Source: Xanthomonas hortorum (GTDB lineage Bacteria; Pseudomonadota; Gammaproteobacteria; Xanthomonadales; Xanthomonadaceae). From it: a DNA stretch of 53,218 bases. The notes under the pieces are model-generated. The model had not been told where the DNA came from and did no database searches. It saw only the letters and a list, made by a program, of their open reading frames with translations. The stretch is taken from NCBI RefSeq assembly GCF_002940005.1, contig NZ_MDEF01000027.1; one strand, written 5' to 3'. Shown in pieces: positions 26,491 through 35,150 of this stretch (its first letter is position 1; each line of letters starts with the position of its first letter). Made by a program: the position numbers and the translations under genes.

Positions 26491-26515
26491 AAAGAAGAAC
26501 GCCGCTTTCGCGGCC
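26491..26515 (-). terminator. Intrinsic terminator after pilQ
   Basis: On the minus strand GCCGC, a GAAA loop and GCGGC are followed by GTTCTTCTTTT. The short stem with a GNRA-type loop and a T-rich tail lies 20-44 bp after the pilQ stop. Confidence 0.6.
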
Positions 26516-26534
26516 CCCCTCATATCCAGCACGC

Positions 26535-28487
26535 TTACCGTGCTGCGTTTGCGACTCGCAATACCTTGGGAGTCACAAAGACCAGAAGCTCGGCTTTCTC
26601 CTTGCTGCGCCCACGTTTCTTGAACAGGTTGCCCAGGAATGGAATGTCTCCCAAAAACGGAACCTTTGAAACACTTTCCCGATCGGTAAATTCGTAAACG
26701 CCACCGATCACCACCGTTTCACCGTCGGCCACCAGAACCGCGGTATTGACTTCCCGACGATTGATTTCGGGCACCGTGCCGTATTGCGGCAAAGTGATGA
26801 AGCGTGCGACTTCGTCCTTCTTGACATTCATATTGAGGAAGACACGATTGTCATTGGTAATGGTGGGGGTCACTCTCAGCTCAAGCAGAACTTCCTTAAA
26901 CTGCACGTTAGCCTGCGACCCACCGCCTGCAACACCCGCACCGCTGATGGTCACATAGCCGATCTCTCGACCCTGCTTGATGACGCCTTCGCGCTGATTG
27001 GCAGTCACGATGCGCGGATTGGATACGACTTCGCCGCGCCCTTCTTCCTGCATTGCCGACAGCTCGATATCCAGGTTGAAGTTGGAGCCCAGCAAGGTAT
27101 AGGCGAGCCCAGCCGCACCACTGTTGGTAAAGCCGCCAGCTCCCAGATCGACATTTAGACCAGAGGGAAACAGATGCGCCGGCAGTGTCGTAACCGTACC
27201 GCCGTTGGCTTGTTCCAAACGAGATTGGGCAGAGGTATTGAGGTAGTTGACGTTACTTTCCAGGGAGCCACTCAAAATACCCCGACCCGTCGCACCGGTG
27301 ACTCCAAAGCGCGCGCCCAAGTCACGCGCAAACGTATCGGTCGCGATCACGATGCGACTTTCGATCAACACCTGATCCACTGGACGGTCGATATGCGAGA
27401 TCAGCTCGCGCATCTGCGCGACCTTTTTCGGGATGTCGCTGATCATCAACGTATTGGTGCGCTCATCGGCAACCAACCGACCACGAGGAGATAGAAAACC
27501 ATTGTCCTGCTGACCTGCACCGCCGCCGCCCTGGCCACCGCCCTGACCGCCACCGCCGCCGCCACCAATCCCCTTCGCCTCTGTCAGCGCTTTGAAGATC
27601 ACAGCTGCATTGTGGTAATTGATCTGCACGTAATCGGTAATCAGATCCTCGCGATTCTCGATCGCAATGCGCGCGTCTTCTTTATCCTGCTCGAACTTGG
27701 CCAGCTCCGGCTGCGGGGCGACCCACACCACGCCGCCGTCGCGGCGCTTGTCCAGGCCCTTGGCGCGCAGCACGATGTCCAGTGCCTGGTCCCACGGCAC
27801 GTTCATCAGGCGCAGCGTGACATTGCCCTGCACGGTGTCGGAGGCGACGATGTTGAGGTTGGATTCCTCGGCGATCAGCTGCAGCACGGTGCGCACCGGC
27901 ACGTCCTGAAAGTTGAACGTCACCGGGCGGCCGCTGTAGCCGCGCGCAGCGATCTGCGCTGCTGCCTGGGTGACCGCTGCGGGGCTCACGCCACCAACCG
28001 CCGGCTGGCCTTTGCGCGGGGTGATCTCGACCACGTATTCGTTGCCGGTCTGATAGGCCAGCGAATCGAACGCGCCCTTGGTCGACAGCACCAGCTGCGA
28101 ACCGGAACCGGACGGCTTCACTTCCACGCGCTGCACCGGCGTTGCGAAGTCGGTGACGTTGAGCGGGCGCTGCAGTTCGGCAGGCAGCCGGGCGTTGCTG
28201 ATGTCGACCAGCACGCTGTCGCCCTGCGTGCGCAGATCCGGGCTGGCGCCCTGGCCGTCGAACTGCAGGATCAGACGGCCAGAACCATCCTCGCCACGTT
28301 TGAAATCGATCTTGGACACCGCCAGGCTCGCCGGGGCGACCTTGGCCGGATCCTGCGCAGGCTGCTTCAGCGCCGCCGCTGCGAACGCGCTGCCGCTCGC
28401 CACTGCCAGCGCGAACCCCAACGCACAGGCCTGGAACATCGCGTGGCGTCGAACCGGACGCAGCCGCCGGGCATTGGAAAACGTCAT
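26535..28487 (-). CDS. pilQ: Type IV pilus secretin PilQ
   Basis: A 650-residue outer-membrane secretin. A signal peptide (residues about 12-37, ending AFA) is followed by one AMIN domain (about 53-155) and a secretin N0/STN domain (about 180-262, PVTFNFQDVPVRTVLQLIAE). An N1-type domain is interrupted by a glycine-rich loop (about 318-340), and the secretin core ends with VPFLGDIPFLGNLFKKRG. It forms the pore through which the pilus leaves the cell. The ATG at 28487 has AGGGGA at about 7 nt; the open frame above it encodes the displaced end of pilP. It is the last gene of pilMNOPQ and is followed by a terminator. Confidence 0.95.
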   Translation of the reverse strand: MTFSNARRLRPVRRHAMFQACALGFALAVASGSAFAAAALKQPAQDPAKVAPASLAVSKIDFKRGEDGSGRLILQFDGQGASPDLRTQGDSVLVDISNARLPAELQRPLNVTDFATPVQRVEVKPSGSGSQLVLSTKGAFDSLAYQTGNEYVVEITPRKGQPAVGGVSPAAVTQAAAQIAARGYSGRPVTFNFQDVPVRTVLQLIAEESNLNIVASDTVQGNVTLRLMNVPWDQALDIVLRAKGLDKRRDGGVVWVAPQPELAKFEQDKEDARIAIENREDLITDYVQINYHNAAVIFKALTEAKGIGGGGGGGQGGGQGGGGAGQQDNGFLSPRGRLVADERTNTLMISDIPKKVAQMRELISHIDRPVDQVLIESRIVIATDTFARDLGARFGVTGATGRGILSGSLESNVNYLNTSAQSRLEQANGGTVTTLPAHLFPSGLNVDLGAGGFTNSGAAGLAYTLLGSNFNLDIELSAMQEEGRGEVVSNPRIVTANQREGVIKQGREIGYVTISGAGVAGGGSQANVQFKEVLLELRVTPTITNDNRVFLNMNVKKDEVARFITLPQYGTVPEINRREVNTAVLVADGETVVIGGVYEFTDRESVSKVPFLGDIPFLGNLFKKRGRSKEKAELLVFVTPKVLRVANAAR

Positions 28488-28506
28488 CGTGCTATCCCCT
28501 ATCACT

Positions 28507-28605
28507 TTATTGATCATCCAATGCGAGTGCGGCCGGCCGTTCAAGCCATCCACCCGCACCGTCCGGCACAAGTTCAATCAGCTCGATGCGGTCTTCGTAG
28601 ACCCG
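28507..28605 (-). pseudogene. pilP: Displaced C-terminal coding tail of pilP (other frame)
   Basis: On the minus strand, starting at the GGG run (28604-28602) and ending with TAA at 28509-28507, one frame reads VYEDRIELIELVPDGAGGWL and then ERPAALALDDQ. This is the typical conserved C-terminus of PilP lipoproteins, but it is in a different frame from the upstream gene. One inserted G in the GGG run would join it to the main frame and give a 177-residue protein, the usual PilP length. Confidence 0.8.
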
Positions 28606-29039
28606 GTGACCCGGCCATCGCTCTGTCCCAGATACACACCCGGTCGCACCCGGTAAGTCACCTTGTCAGGCGCCATCACCAGCGCAATCAGGCCCGACCC
28701 ACCGCCAATGGTCCCCACCATGTCGAGGGCGTCGAGCGGATAGGCTTCCAACGGTTCCTTGCGCCGGTTCGGATCAGGACGCGTACCGTTGCTGCCTTCC
28801 GCAGTGACCCAGGCATCGCTGAACGGGTCGCGCATCACCTGCGCGGCATATTCGAATGTCTCGAACTGCTGCATCACCGGCAATGGCTCTAACGGCGGCG
28901 CCGGACGTGCGCGCACCTCGGCAACCCAGGCTTCCAGATTCGGCGCATCGCCCGGTGTGCTGGTCACACCCCGCGTGCACGCCGGCAATACAGCAATTAA
29001 CGCCACGCAGGACAGGATCTTGAGCAGTTTCATGGTCAT
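28578..29039 (-). CDS. pilP: Type IV pilus inner-membrane lipoprotein PilP, frameshifted near the 3' end
   Basis: A 153-residue lipoprotein as read. The signal with lipobox LPAC (Cys21) is followed by an extended proline-rich segment and the folded HR domain with DPFSDAW, LDALDMVGTIGG and VTYRVRPGVYLGQSDGRV. PilP binds the PilN-PilO dimer and links it to the PilQ secretin. After residue 145 the frame changes to GSTKTASS and stops, while the expected C-terminal strand sequence continues in another frame down to 28507. The break is at a GGG run (28602-28604) and fits a one-base deletion or a sequencing error. If real, the last beta strands are lost. It overlaps pilO by 4 bp. Confidence 0.9.
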   Translation of the reverse strand: MTMKLLKILSCVALIAVLPACTRGVTSTPGDAPNLEAWVAEVRARPAPPLEPLPVMQQFETFEYAAQVMRDPFSDAWVTAEGSNGTRPDPNRRKEPLEAYPLDALDMVGTIGGGSGLIALVMAPDKVTYRVRPGVYLGQSDGRVTGSTKTASS

Positions 29040-29701
29040 TGGCCGCCCTTCTTCGCAGCGTCGGCCGCAGCCTTCTCCTGCTCGGCCATTTCCTCATCGT
29101 CCAGATAACGATAGGTCTTGACCGTGCCGGAAAGTTCCAGCGCCCCGCGCGGGGTGATACCGGCTTTGGGGTCCTTCGGCTTGAGGTTGATGTCGTGCAT
29201 GGTCAGGATCACCACGCGCGGCAGCGAGGCGACACCGCTGACGAAAGCACCGAACTGGTGGTAACTGCCCACCATGCGCAGCGCGATCGGCTTTTCGGCA
29301 TAGAACTCCTTCGGCGATTCCGGACCCGGCTGGAACAGCTCGTTGGACAGGCCGCTGGACAACGCGGTCTGCGAGATGTCGATGATCAGGTCCGGCATCT
29401 CGGTCTTGCTGGGCAGCTGACGCAGCATCTGCTGCAGCACCTGTTCCATCTGCGCGAGCTGCTGCTTGAGCGGCTCCAGATTCACCGCGCGACCCTGCTG
29501 GGTCTCGAACTCGGTGCGCAGCTGCGTCTCGGTGCCTTCCAGGCCTTCGAGTTCATCGCGCTTGCCGCTGATCAACAGGAACCAGGCCAGCACCAGAATG
29601 AACAGACCAACCACCACGCAGAACACGATGCGTGCCTGCTGCGGCCAACCGCCGATGTTGTTGAAGTCCAGATCGCTGAGCTTGAAGGATTTCTTACTCA
29701 T
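29036..29701 (-). CDS. pilO: Type IV pilus assembly protein PilO
   Basis: A 221-residue inner-membrane protein. A short cytoplasmic N-terminus (SKKSFKLSDLDFNNIGGWP) is followed by one membrane span (about 25-45), a coiled coil (about 50-95, ELEGLEGTETQLRTEFETQQ) and a ferredoxin-like periplasmic domain. It pairs with PilN to form the alignment subcomplex. The C-terminal tail is charged and Ala/Lys-rich. ATGA-type overlaps join it to pilN upstream and pilP downstream. Confidence 0.94.
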   Translation of the reverse strand: MSKKSFKLSDLDFNNIGGWPQQARIVFCVVVGLFILVLAWFLLISGKRDELEGLEGTETQLRTEFETQQGRAVNLEPLKQQLAQMEQVLQQMLRQLPSKTEMPDLIIDISQTALSSGLSNELFQPGPESPKEFYAEKPIALRMVGSYHQFGAFVSGVASLPRVVILTMHDINLKPKDPKAGITPRGALELSGTVKTYRYLDDEEMAEQEKAAADAAKKGGQ

Positions 29702-30480
29702 GACGCTGCCCCCTGCTGCGGCCGATTGGCGGGCGCCGGCGCTGGCTGCGGTGCTGCCGCAGGCGCGCTCGGCGGCGTTGCAGGCGCAGGCGCCGCTGCA
29801 GGAGCAGCAGGCGTGGTAGCAGTAGGCGTTGCACCCGGCGCAGCGTTACCCGGCGCGGCCGGATCCACCACCGCGGGCGCGGTGCCGTTCTTATCGGCCT
29901 CATTCGGATTGGCCAACTTGACCTTGAGCGTGAACACGTACGGCAGCGCCTTGGTTTCCATTGACGATCCCGCAGGTTGCCCGGCCTTGTCCTGGCTCTT
30001 GGCCTCGATGATCGACAGATCAGGATTGGTCATCCAGCCCGAGCTTTCCAGGTTGCGCATGTAGGCACTGACGCGCGCATTGGATTGCGAGCGGCCTTCC
30101 AGGGTCAGGATGTCGCCGTCCTGCTTGATGTTGGTCAGCGCTACGCCATCGGGAATGGTGCGCACCAGCGAATCGAACAGATGCACCATCTGCGAGCGAT
30201 TGGCCTGCAGTTCCTCGATGACCTTCTTGCGCGCAAGCAGGCGGTCCTTCTTCTTGTCGAGTTCCTTGATCTCTTCGTTCTGCGCCTTGACCTTGTCGAT
30301 CTCGGTGGTCAGGAACGCATTACGTTCGGTCTGGCCACTGATCTGCGCGTCGTAATAGAACCAGATCAGTCCGGATAGCAGCACGCCAGCAAGCGCGGCG
30401 AAGCCGAGCATCGAATAGAACTCACGCTCACGCGCCTTCCGGCGCTCGGCGCGCCAGGGCAATAGATTGATTCTTGCCAT
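29698..30480 (-). CDS. pilN: Type IV pilus assembly protein PilN
   Basis: A 260-residue inner-membrane protein. Its N-terminus MARINLLPWR is the conserved peptide that binds PilM. A membrane span lies at about 22-44, followed by a coiled coil (about 45-90) and a ferredoxin-like periplasmic domain. The last about 60 residues are almost entirely Pro, Ala, Thr and Gln, an unusually long low-complexity tail compared with the about 200-residue family norm. The start shares one base with the pilM stop (TGATG), and the stop overlaps pilO by 4 bp. Confidence 0.94.
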   Translation of the reverse strand: MARINLLPWRAERRKAREREFYSMLGFAALAGVLLSGLIWFYYDAQISGQTERNAFLTTEIDKVKAQNEEIKELDKKKDRLLARKKVIEELQANRSQMVHLFDSLVRTIPDGVALTNIKQDGDILTLEGRSQSNARVSAYMRNLESSGWMTNPDLSIIEAKSQDKAGQPAGSSMETKALPYVFTLKVKLANPNEADKNGTAPAVVDPAAPGNAAPGATPTATTPAAPAAAPAPATPPSAPAAAPQPAPAPANRPQQGAAS

Positions 30481-31538
30481 CAGTCAAAGCTCCTCAGGGC
30501 CAGGCCGGTGGCAATCATCAATGCAGGCGCATCCAGCGCCAGCGCATGGGCCTGAACCTTCGGCCCGAGCGTCATCTGTGCAAGCGGGTTCGCGACCACG
30601 GTGGTCACGCCGAGCTGCTCTTCCACCATCTCCGGCAGGCGCGACAGCGCGGCGCAACCGCCGGCCAGCACGATGCAGTCGACGCGATTGAATTCGCTGC
30701 CCGCGTAGAAGAACTGCAACAGGCGGCTGATCTGCTGCACCGTCGCCTCTTTGAACGGCTCCAGCACTTCGACCTCGTAGCTCTCCGGCAAACCACCCTG
30801 ACGCTTGGCCAGGCCGGCTTCTTCATAGGTAAGGCCGTAACGGCGCATCACTTCATCGGTGAGCTGCTTGCCGCCAAACACCTGCTCGCGGCTATACAGA
30901 CTGCGACCGGAACGCAGCACGCTCAGCGTGGTCATGGTCGCGCCGATGTCCACCAGCGCAACCACTGCATCGGCGGCCACCGGCAGCTCGCTGGCGACCA
31001 GGGCAAACGCGTTTTCGACCGCAAAGGCCTCCACGTCCATCACCTTGGCAACCAGCCCACCGAGTTCCAGCGCGGACTGGCGCAGTTCCACATTCTCCGA
31101 ACGCGAGGCAGCCAGCAGCACCTGGACCATGTCCGGGCTGTTGGGCATCGGGCCGAGCACTTCGAAATCGAGATTCACTTCCTCGATCGGGTACGGAATG
31201 TAATTGGTGGCCTCGAGTTCGACCTGGGCCTCCATATCACTGTCGTCCAGATCGGCCGGCATCGGGATCAGCTTGGTGATCACCGCCGACCCGGCCACGG
31301 CCGCAGCCGCGTTCTTGGCCTTGCTGCCGGAACGATTGATGGCGCGGCGAATGGCTTCGCCCACCGCCTCCACTTCGACGATGTTCTTTTCCACGACCGC
31401 GTTCGGCGGCAACGGTTCGACCGCGTAATGATCCACGCGAAAACGATTCCCGCTACGTGACAGCTGCAAGAGCTTGACCGCAGTGGAACTGATATCGACA
31501 CCAATCAGTGGCGATTGACTCTTGGGTAGAAGCCCCAC
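30480..31538 (-). CDS. pilM: Type IV pilus assembly protein PilM (actin-like ATPase)
   Basis: A 352-residue cytoplasmic actin-like protein with the phosphate-1 motif GVDISSTAVKLLQL near the N-terminus, LVDIGATMTTLSVL in the second half and VLAGGCAALSRLPE near the end. It binds the PilN N-terminus on the cytoplasmic face. The GTG at 31538 (VGLLPKSQ) is preferred because GGGGAG lies directly upstream and the family homology begins here; an ATG at 31598 has no such support. It is the first gene of pilMNOPQ and divergent from ponA. Confidence 0.94.
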   Translation of the reverse strand: MGLLPKSQSPLIGVDISSTAVKLLQLSRSGNRFRVDHYAVEPLPPNAVVEKNIVEVEAVGEAIRRAINRSGSKAKNAAAAVAGSAVITKLIPMPADLDDSDMEAQVELEATNYIPYPIEEVNLDFEVLGPMPNSPDMVQVLLAASRSENVELRQSALELGGLVAKVMDVEAFAVENAFALVASELPVAADAVVALVDIGATMTTLSVLRSGRSLYSREQVFGGKQLTDEVMRRYGLTYEEAGLAKRQGGLPESYEVEVLEPFKEATVQQISRLLQFFYAGSEFNRVDCIVLAGGCAALSRLPEMVEEQLGVTTVVANPLAQMTLGPKVQAHALALDAPALMIATGLALRSFD

Positions 31539-31587
31539 GGAAACTCCCCTGCCGACGGGCACTTGGACGCATGTCTGCGCCCGCGTA

Positions 31588-31615
31588 TTAATAATCAAAT
31601 TTTAACAGTTGACAA
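31588..31615 (-). promoter_or_regulatory. Candidate sigma-70 promoter of the pilM operon
   Basis: On the minus strand TTGTCA (31615-31610) and TATTAA (31593-31588) are separated by 16 bp in an AT-rich stretch about 50 bp before the pilM GTG. Position and composition fit a main promoter; the match to consensus is moderate. Confidence 0.45.
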
Positions 31616-31753
31616 GCCCTTCACGCGCAAAGCAATGGCCCCGCGACGTGATCCCCAGCGCTATCTTCTGCGATCCCCAGAGTTCGGCCCCAGCCAAACT
31701 CGGCGTCATCTATACTCTGTGACCAAGAAATCTGCAATCGGAATCTCTCTTAC

Positions 31754-34180
31754 ATGCCCCGTATTCGCCGTTGGTTGGGCTGGATCCTGGCCACGCTCGT
31801 CGTGCTCGCACTGCTTGGCGCTATTGCTGCCGGCGGCCTGTATTACGCCATTTCCTCGAAGTTGCCGGACGTGCAGTCGCTCAAGCAGGTCGAGCTGCAG
31901 GAGCCGATGTACGTCTATGCCAGCGACGGCCGCCTGATGGCCGTGTACGGCGAGACCCGGCGCTACCCGATCCAGATGAAGGACGTGCCGCTGCGCCTCA
32001 AGCAAGCCTTTTTGGCGACCGAGGATGCGCGCTTCTACCAGCACGGAGGTGTGGACTACAAAGGAATCGGCCGTGCGGTCTGGCTGCTGGCCACCACCGA
32101 CGCCAAGCGCGTACCGGGTGGTTCGACCATCACCCAGCAGGTGGCGCGCCAGTTCTTCCTCAGTTCCGAGTACAGCTACACCCGCAAGCTCGCCGAGATC
32201 CTGTTGGCACGCAAGATCGAGAGTGAACTGAGCAAGGACGAAATCTTCGAGCTGTATCTCAACAAGAGCTTCTTCGGTAACCGCGCCTACGGCGTGGGTG
32301 CCGCGGCCGAGTACTACTACGGCAAGAAGATGAGCGAGTTGAGCCTGGATGAGATGGCTTCGCTGGCCGGTATCCCCAAGTTCCCGTCCAGCGGCAACCC
32401 GATCAGCAACCCGGAGCGTGCGCAGGAACGGCGCGATTACTATGTGCTGCAACGCATGGCCGAGCTGGGCTTTGTCACCCAGGCCGAAGCCGACGCCGCC
32501 AAGGCGGTACCGATGCACGCCAAGCCGCACGAGCCGCCGGTCGAGGTCTATGCGCCTTATGTGGCCGAGTTGGTGCGCCAGGAAATGATCGCCAAGTACG
32601 GCGGCGACGTGCTCAACAAGGGCTACCACGTCACCACCACCATCGACGCGACGCTGCAGACCGGCGCCGATGCGGCGATCGCAGAAGGCCTGCGCCTGTA
32701 CGACCACCGGCATGGCTGGCACGGCGTGGAGCAGCATTTCGATGTCGCCGCCGATGCGGATGCGCCAGCACTGGCCAAGCATTTGTCCGCTGCGTTCACC
32801 CAGGGTGGGCTGCAGGCGGTGATCGTGGCGCGCGTCAATGCCGATGGCGGTGTCACCGTCGTGCAGCGCGACAAGACCGAGCTGAACTTGCAGGCGAGCG
32901 CCAGCCGCTGGACCAACAAGACGCCGGCCAAGCTGCTGACGCGCGGCGACCTGACCCGCATTCGCGCCGGCGACAAAGAAGGCGAGTGGATCATCGACCA
33001 GTTGCCGCGCGGCCAGGCCGCGCTGGTGTCGCTGGACGCCAACAGCGGCGCCCTGCGTGCACTGGTCGGCGGCTTCAGCTTTGCCGGCAACAAGTTCAAT
33101 CGCGCCACCCAGGCGCGTCGCCAGCCGGGCTCGAGCTTCAAGCCGTTCGTGTATGCGGCCGCGTTCGAGAAGGGCTTCAATCCGGCCTCGATCGTGCTCG
33201 ATGCGCCGGTGGTGTTCCGCGACCGCCGCGGCAAGACCTGGTCGCCGCAGAACGACGGCGGCGGTTTCCGCGGCCCGATGCGCCTGCGCGAGGCATTGGT
33301 GCAATCGCGTAATCTGGTCTCGGTGCGGCTGTTGGACGCGATCAGCGTCGATTTCGCACGCAAGTACATCAGCCAGTTCGGCTTCCAGGAAGCGGAGCTG
33401 CCGCCCAACCTGTCGATGTCGCTGGGCACCGCATCGCTGACGCCGCTGTCGGTCGCGCGTGGCTATGCGGTGTTCGCCAACGGCGGCTCACGGGTGGAGA
33501 CCTGGATCGTGGACGAGGTCAAGGACCGCGACGGCAACGTCATCTTCAAGGAAGTGCCGGCCGTGGCCTGCCGCACCTGCGCGACGCAGGGCGGCACCGC
33601 CGCACCGGTGAGCCAGGTGGTGGACGGCTTCAACTTCGGTGCGCCTGCGCTGCCCAAGTCGATCGAACCGGCGACCGCAGCGCCTGCCACACCAGCGCAG
33701 ACCGCCCCGGCAGCCGTTGCCGAAACCAAGATCGCGCCGCGCGCCATCGACGAGCGTACTGCGTATCAGTTGGTCTCGATGATGCGCGACGTGGTCCAGC
33801 GCGGCACCGGCACCGCGGCCAAGGTGCTGGGCCGCGAGGACGTGGGCGGCAAGACCGGCTCGACCAATGATCACCGCGATGCCTGGTTCTCCGGTTTCGG
33901 CGGCCCCTACGCCACTACGGTGTGGGTGGGTCGCGACGATTTCCGCTCGCTCGGCTATCGCGAGTACGGCGGCAAGGCCGCACTGCCGATCTGGATCGAC
34001 TACATGCGCGTGGCGCTGAAGGACAAGCCGATCGCCGCCAAAGACCCGCCCGACGGCATGACCCAGGCCACCATCAACGGTGCGGTGGAATGGGTGAAGA
34101 ACGAAGATCTCGATCGTCTGCAGGATTACGACTACGGCCTGCAGGAACAGCAGGACGAGAAGGCGTTCGATATTTTTTGA
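31754..34180 (+). CDS. mrcA: Penicillin-binding protein 1A (bifunctional glycosyltransferase/transpeptidase)
   Basis: An 808-residue class A PBP. The N-terminal anchor (about 8-32) is followed by a glycosyltransferase domain with TEDARFYQHGGVD (catalytic Glu at about residue 90) and GGSTITQQVARQ. An OB-like insert follows, then a transpeptidase domain with the active-site motif SSFK (Ser at about 459), SRN in the second motif and KTGST (about 700). It polymerises and crosslinks peptidoglycan from the periplasmic face. It is divergent from pilM, a conserved arrangement in many proteobacteria. A heptad array begins right after its TGA stop. Confidence 0.96.
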   Translation: MPRIRRWLGWILATLVVLALLGAIAAGGLYYAISSKLPDVQSLKQVELQEPMYVYASDGRLMAVYGETRRYPIQMKDVPLRLKQAFLATEDARFYQHGGVDYKGIGRAVWLLATTDAKRVPGGSTITQQVARQFFLSSEYSYTRKLAEILLARKIESELSKDEIFELYLNKSFFGNRAYGVGAAAEYYYGKKMSELSLDEMASLAGIPKFPSSGNPISNPERAQERRDYYVLQRMAELGFVTQAEADAAKAVPMHAKPHEPPVEVYAPYVAELVRQEMIAKYGGDVLNKGYHVTTTIDATLQTGADAAIAEGLRLYDHRHGWHGVEQHFDVAADADAPALAKHLSAAFTQGGLQAVIVARVNADGGVTVVQRDKTELNLQASASRWTNKTPAKLLTRGDLTRIRAGDKEGEWIIDQLPRGQAALVSLDANSGALRALVGGFSFAGNKFNRATQARRQPGSSFKPFVYAAAFEKGFNPASIVLDAPVVFRDRRGKTWSPQNDGGGFRGPMRLREALVQSRNLVSVRLLDAISVDFARKYISQFGFQEAELPPNLSMSLGTASLTPLSVARGYAVFANGGSRVETWIVDEVKDRDGNVIFKEVPAVACRTCATQGGTAAPVSQVVDGFNFGAPALPKSIEPATAAPATPAQTAPAAVAETKIAPRAIDERTAYQLVSMMRDVVQRGTGTAAKVLGREDVGGKTGSTNDHRDAWFSGFGGPYATTVWVGRDDFRSLGYREYGGKAALPIWIDYMRVALKDKPIAAKDPPDGMTQATINGAVEWVKNEDLDRLQDYDYGLQEQQDEKAFDIF

Positions 34181-34214
34181 GAGCCGGGATTGGGGATTCG
34201 GGATTTGGGAATCG
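34181..34214 (+). repeat. GGGATTN heptad array immediately after the ponA/mrcA stop
   Basis: Units GGGATTG, GGGATTC and GGGATTT follow within 5 bp of the TGA stop. No inverted partner was found in the following 180 bp, unlike the other three arrays. Confidence 0.6.
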
Positions 34215-34286
34215 CGGCGGCATCGCCCGCCCGGTTCCCCGAACGGTTTGGCGACATCGACTGTCCCCGGCCGCAGAGAGCACACT

Positions 34287-34317
34287 GGGCAATCATCGTT
34301 ACGTGTGATTGCCCTTT
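34287..34317 (+). terminator. Candidate terminator of the PBP1A gene
   Basis: GGGCAATCA (34287-34295) pairs with TGATTGCCC (34306-34314) around a 10-nt loop and is followed by TTT. The tail is short, so efficiency is uncertain. Confidence 0.45.
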
Positions 34318-34396
34318 CAGTGAAGACATGACGCATTCGCCACGCCGTCATGCGGCTGTTGTAGAGTCGAACCAGGTTCATTAGGGGAGCCCGGTC

Positions 34397-35047
34397 ATGC
34401 ACCACGCGCGCGAGCACGCCGATACGCGAACCCGAGAGCGTCGCCATCGATTGGCGCACGAAGCCGCCCGGCTGATGGCCGAAGGCGGCATCCGCGATTT
34501 TCATCAAGCCAAGCTCAAGGCGGCCAGCCGATTGGGCATCCATGACGATGCATCGCTGCCACGCAACCGCGAGATCGAAGACGCATTGCGCGAATATCAA
34601 CGCCTGTTTGCCGGCCCCGCGCATGGCGTGCGACTACGCCAGCGACGCGAGGCCGCATTGCGTGCGCTGGAGTTTCTCGGCCCGTTCCAGCCGCGACTGA
34701 CCGGCCCGGTGCTCGATGGCACCGCCGACGCCAACGCGCCAGTGCAATTGCAGCTGCATAGCGACGATGCCGACGCAGTGCAACGGTTTCTCGAAGAACA
34801 CCGCATCCCGGCCGAATTACGTACGCGCCGGCTGCGCCTGGATCGCGAACGCAATGGCGAGTTTCCGGTGTGGTTATTCAGTGCCGAGGATCTGACTTTC
34901 GACCTGACCGTGCTGCCCTACGACGCGCTGCGCCAGGCACCGCTATCGCAGCTGGACGAAAAACCGATGCCGCGCGCTTCGGCCGCGCAAGTACGTCAGC
35001 TGCTGGCCGACGAGGACGGTTGCGACTCTTTGCAACAGCTGCGCTGA
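34397..35047 (+). CDS. Conserved protein of unknown function
   Basis: A 216-residue soluble protein that I do not recognise. The N-terminal about 85 residues are helical, rich in Arg and Ala (REHADTRTRERRHRLAHEAA). The C-terminal half has an alternating pattern with VQLQLHSDDADAVQRFLEEH and EDLTFDLTVLPYDALRQAPL. The DLTVLP strand looks a little like the acidic strand of nucleotidyltransferase-fold proteins, but catalytic motifs are not complete, so I make no such call. There is no signal peptide or membrane span. AGGGGAG lies about 7 nt before the ATG, a strong ribosome-binding site supporting the start. It stands alone between mrcA and the convergent gltA. Confidence 0.75.
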   Translation: MHHAREHADTRTRERRHRLAHEAARLMAEGGIRDFHQAKLKAASRLGIHDDASLPRNREIEDALREYQRLFAGPAHGVRLRQRREAALRALEFLGPFQPRLTGPVLDGTADANAPVQLQLHSDDADAVQRFLEEHRIPAELRTRRLRLDRERNGEFPVWLFSAEDLTFDLTVLPYDALRQAPLSQLDEKPMPRASAAQVRQLLADEDGCDSLQQLR

Positions 35048-35104
35048 CCGCAGCTCGCCGTAACGACCGGCGACCGACCGCAACGCCTCACCCATCAAAG
35101 CAAA

Positions 35105-35123
35105 CGCCCCGCAATGCGGGGCG
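35105..35123 (-). terminator. Intrinsic terminator after citrate synthase
   Basis: CGCCCCGC, a 3-nt loop and GCGGGGCG form a perfect GC-rich stem; on the minus strand it is followed by TTTGCTTTG. It lies 28-46 bp after the gltA stop. Confidence 0.75.
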
Positions 35124-35150
35124 CTGGTTCAAGCAGACAACCGCAAGCGC

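Noticed and set aside
27500..27570. Simple repeat in pilQ read as a possible tandem-repeat locus of its own
   Set aside because: It is in frame and forms a Gly-rich loop of the secretin; mentioned only as a protein feature.
31711..31716. TATACT as a -10 box for the PBP1A gene
   Set aside because: No acceptable -35 sequence at 16-18 bp, so not listed as a promoter.
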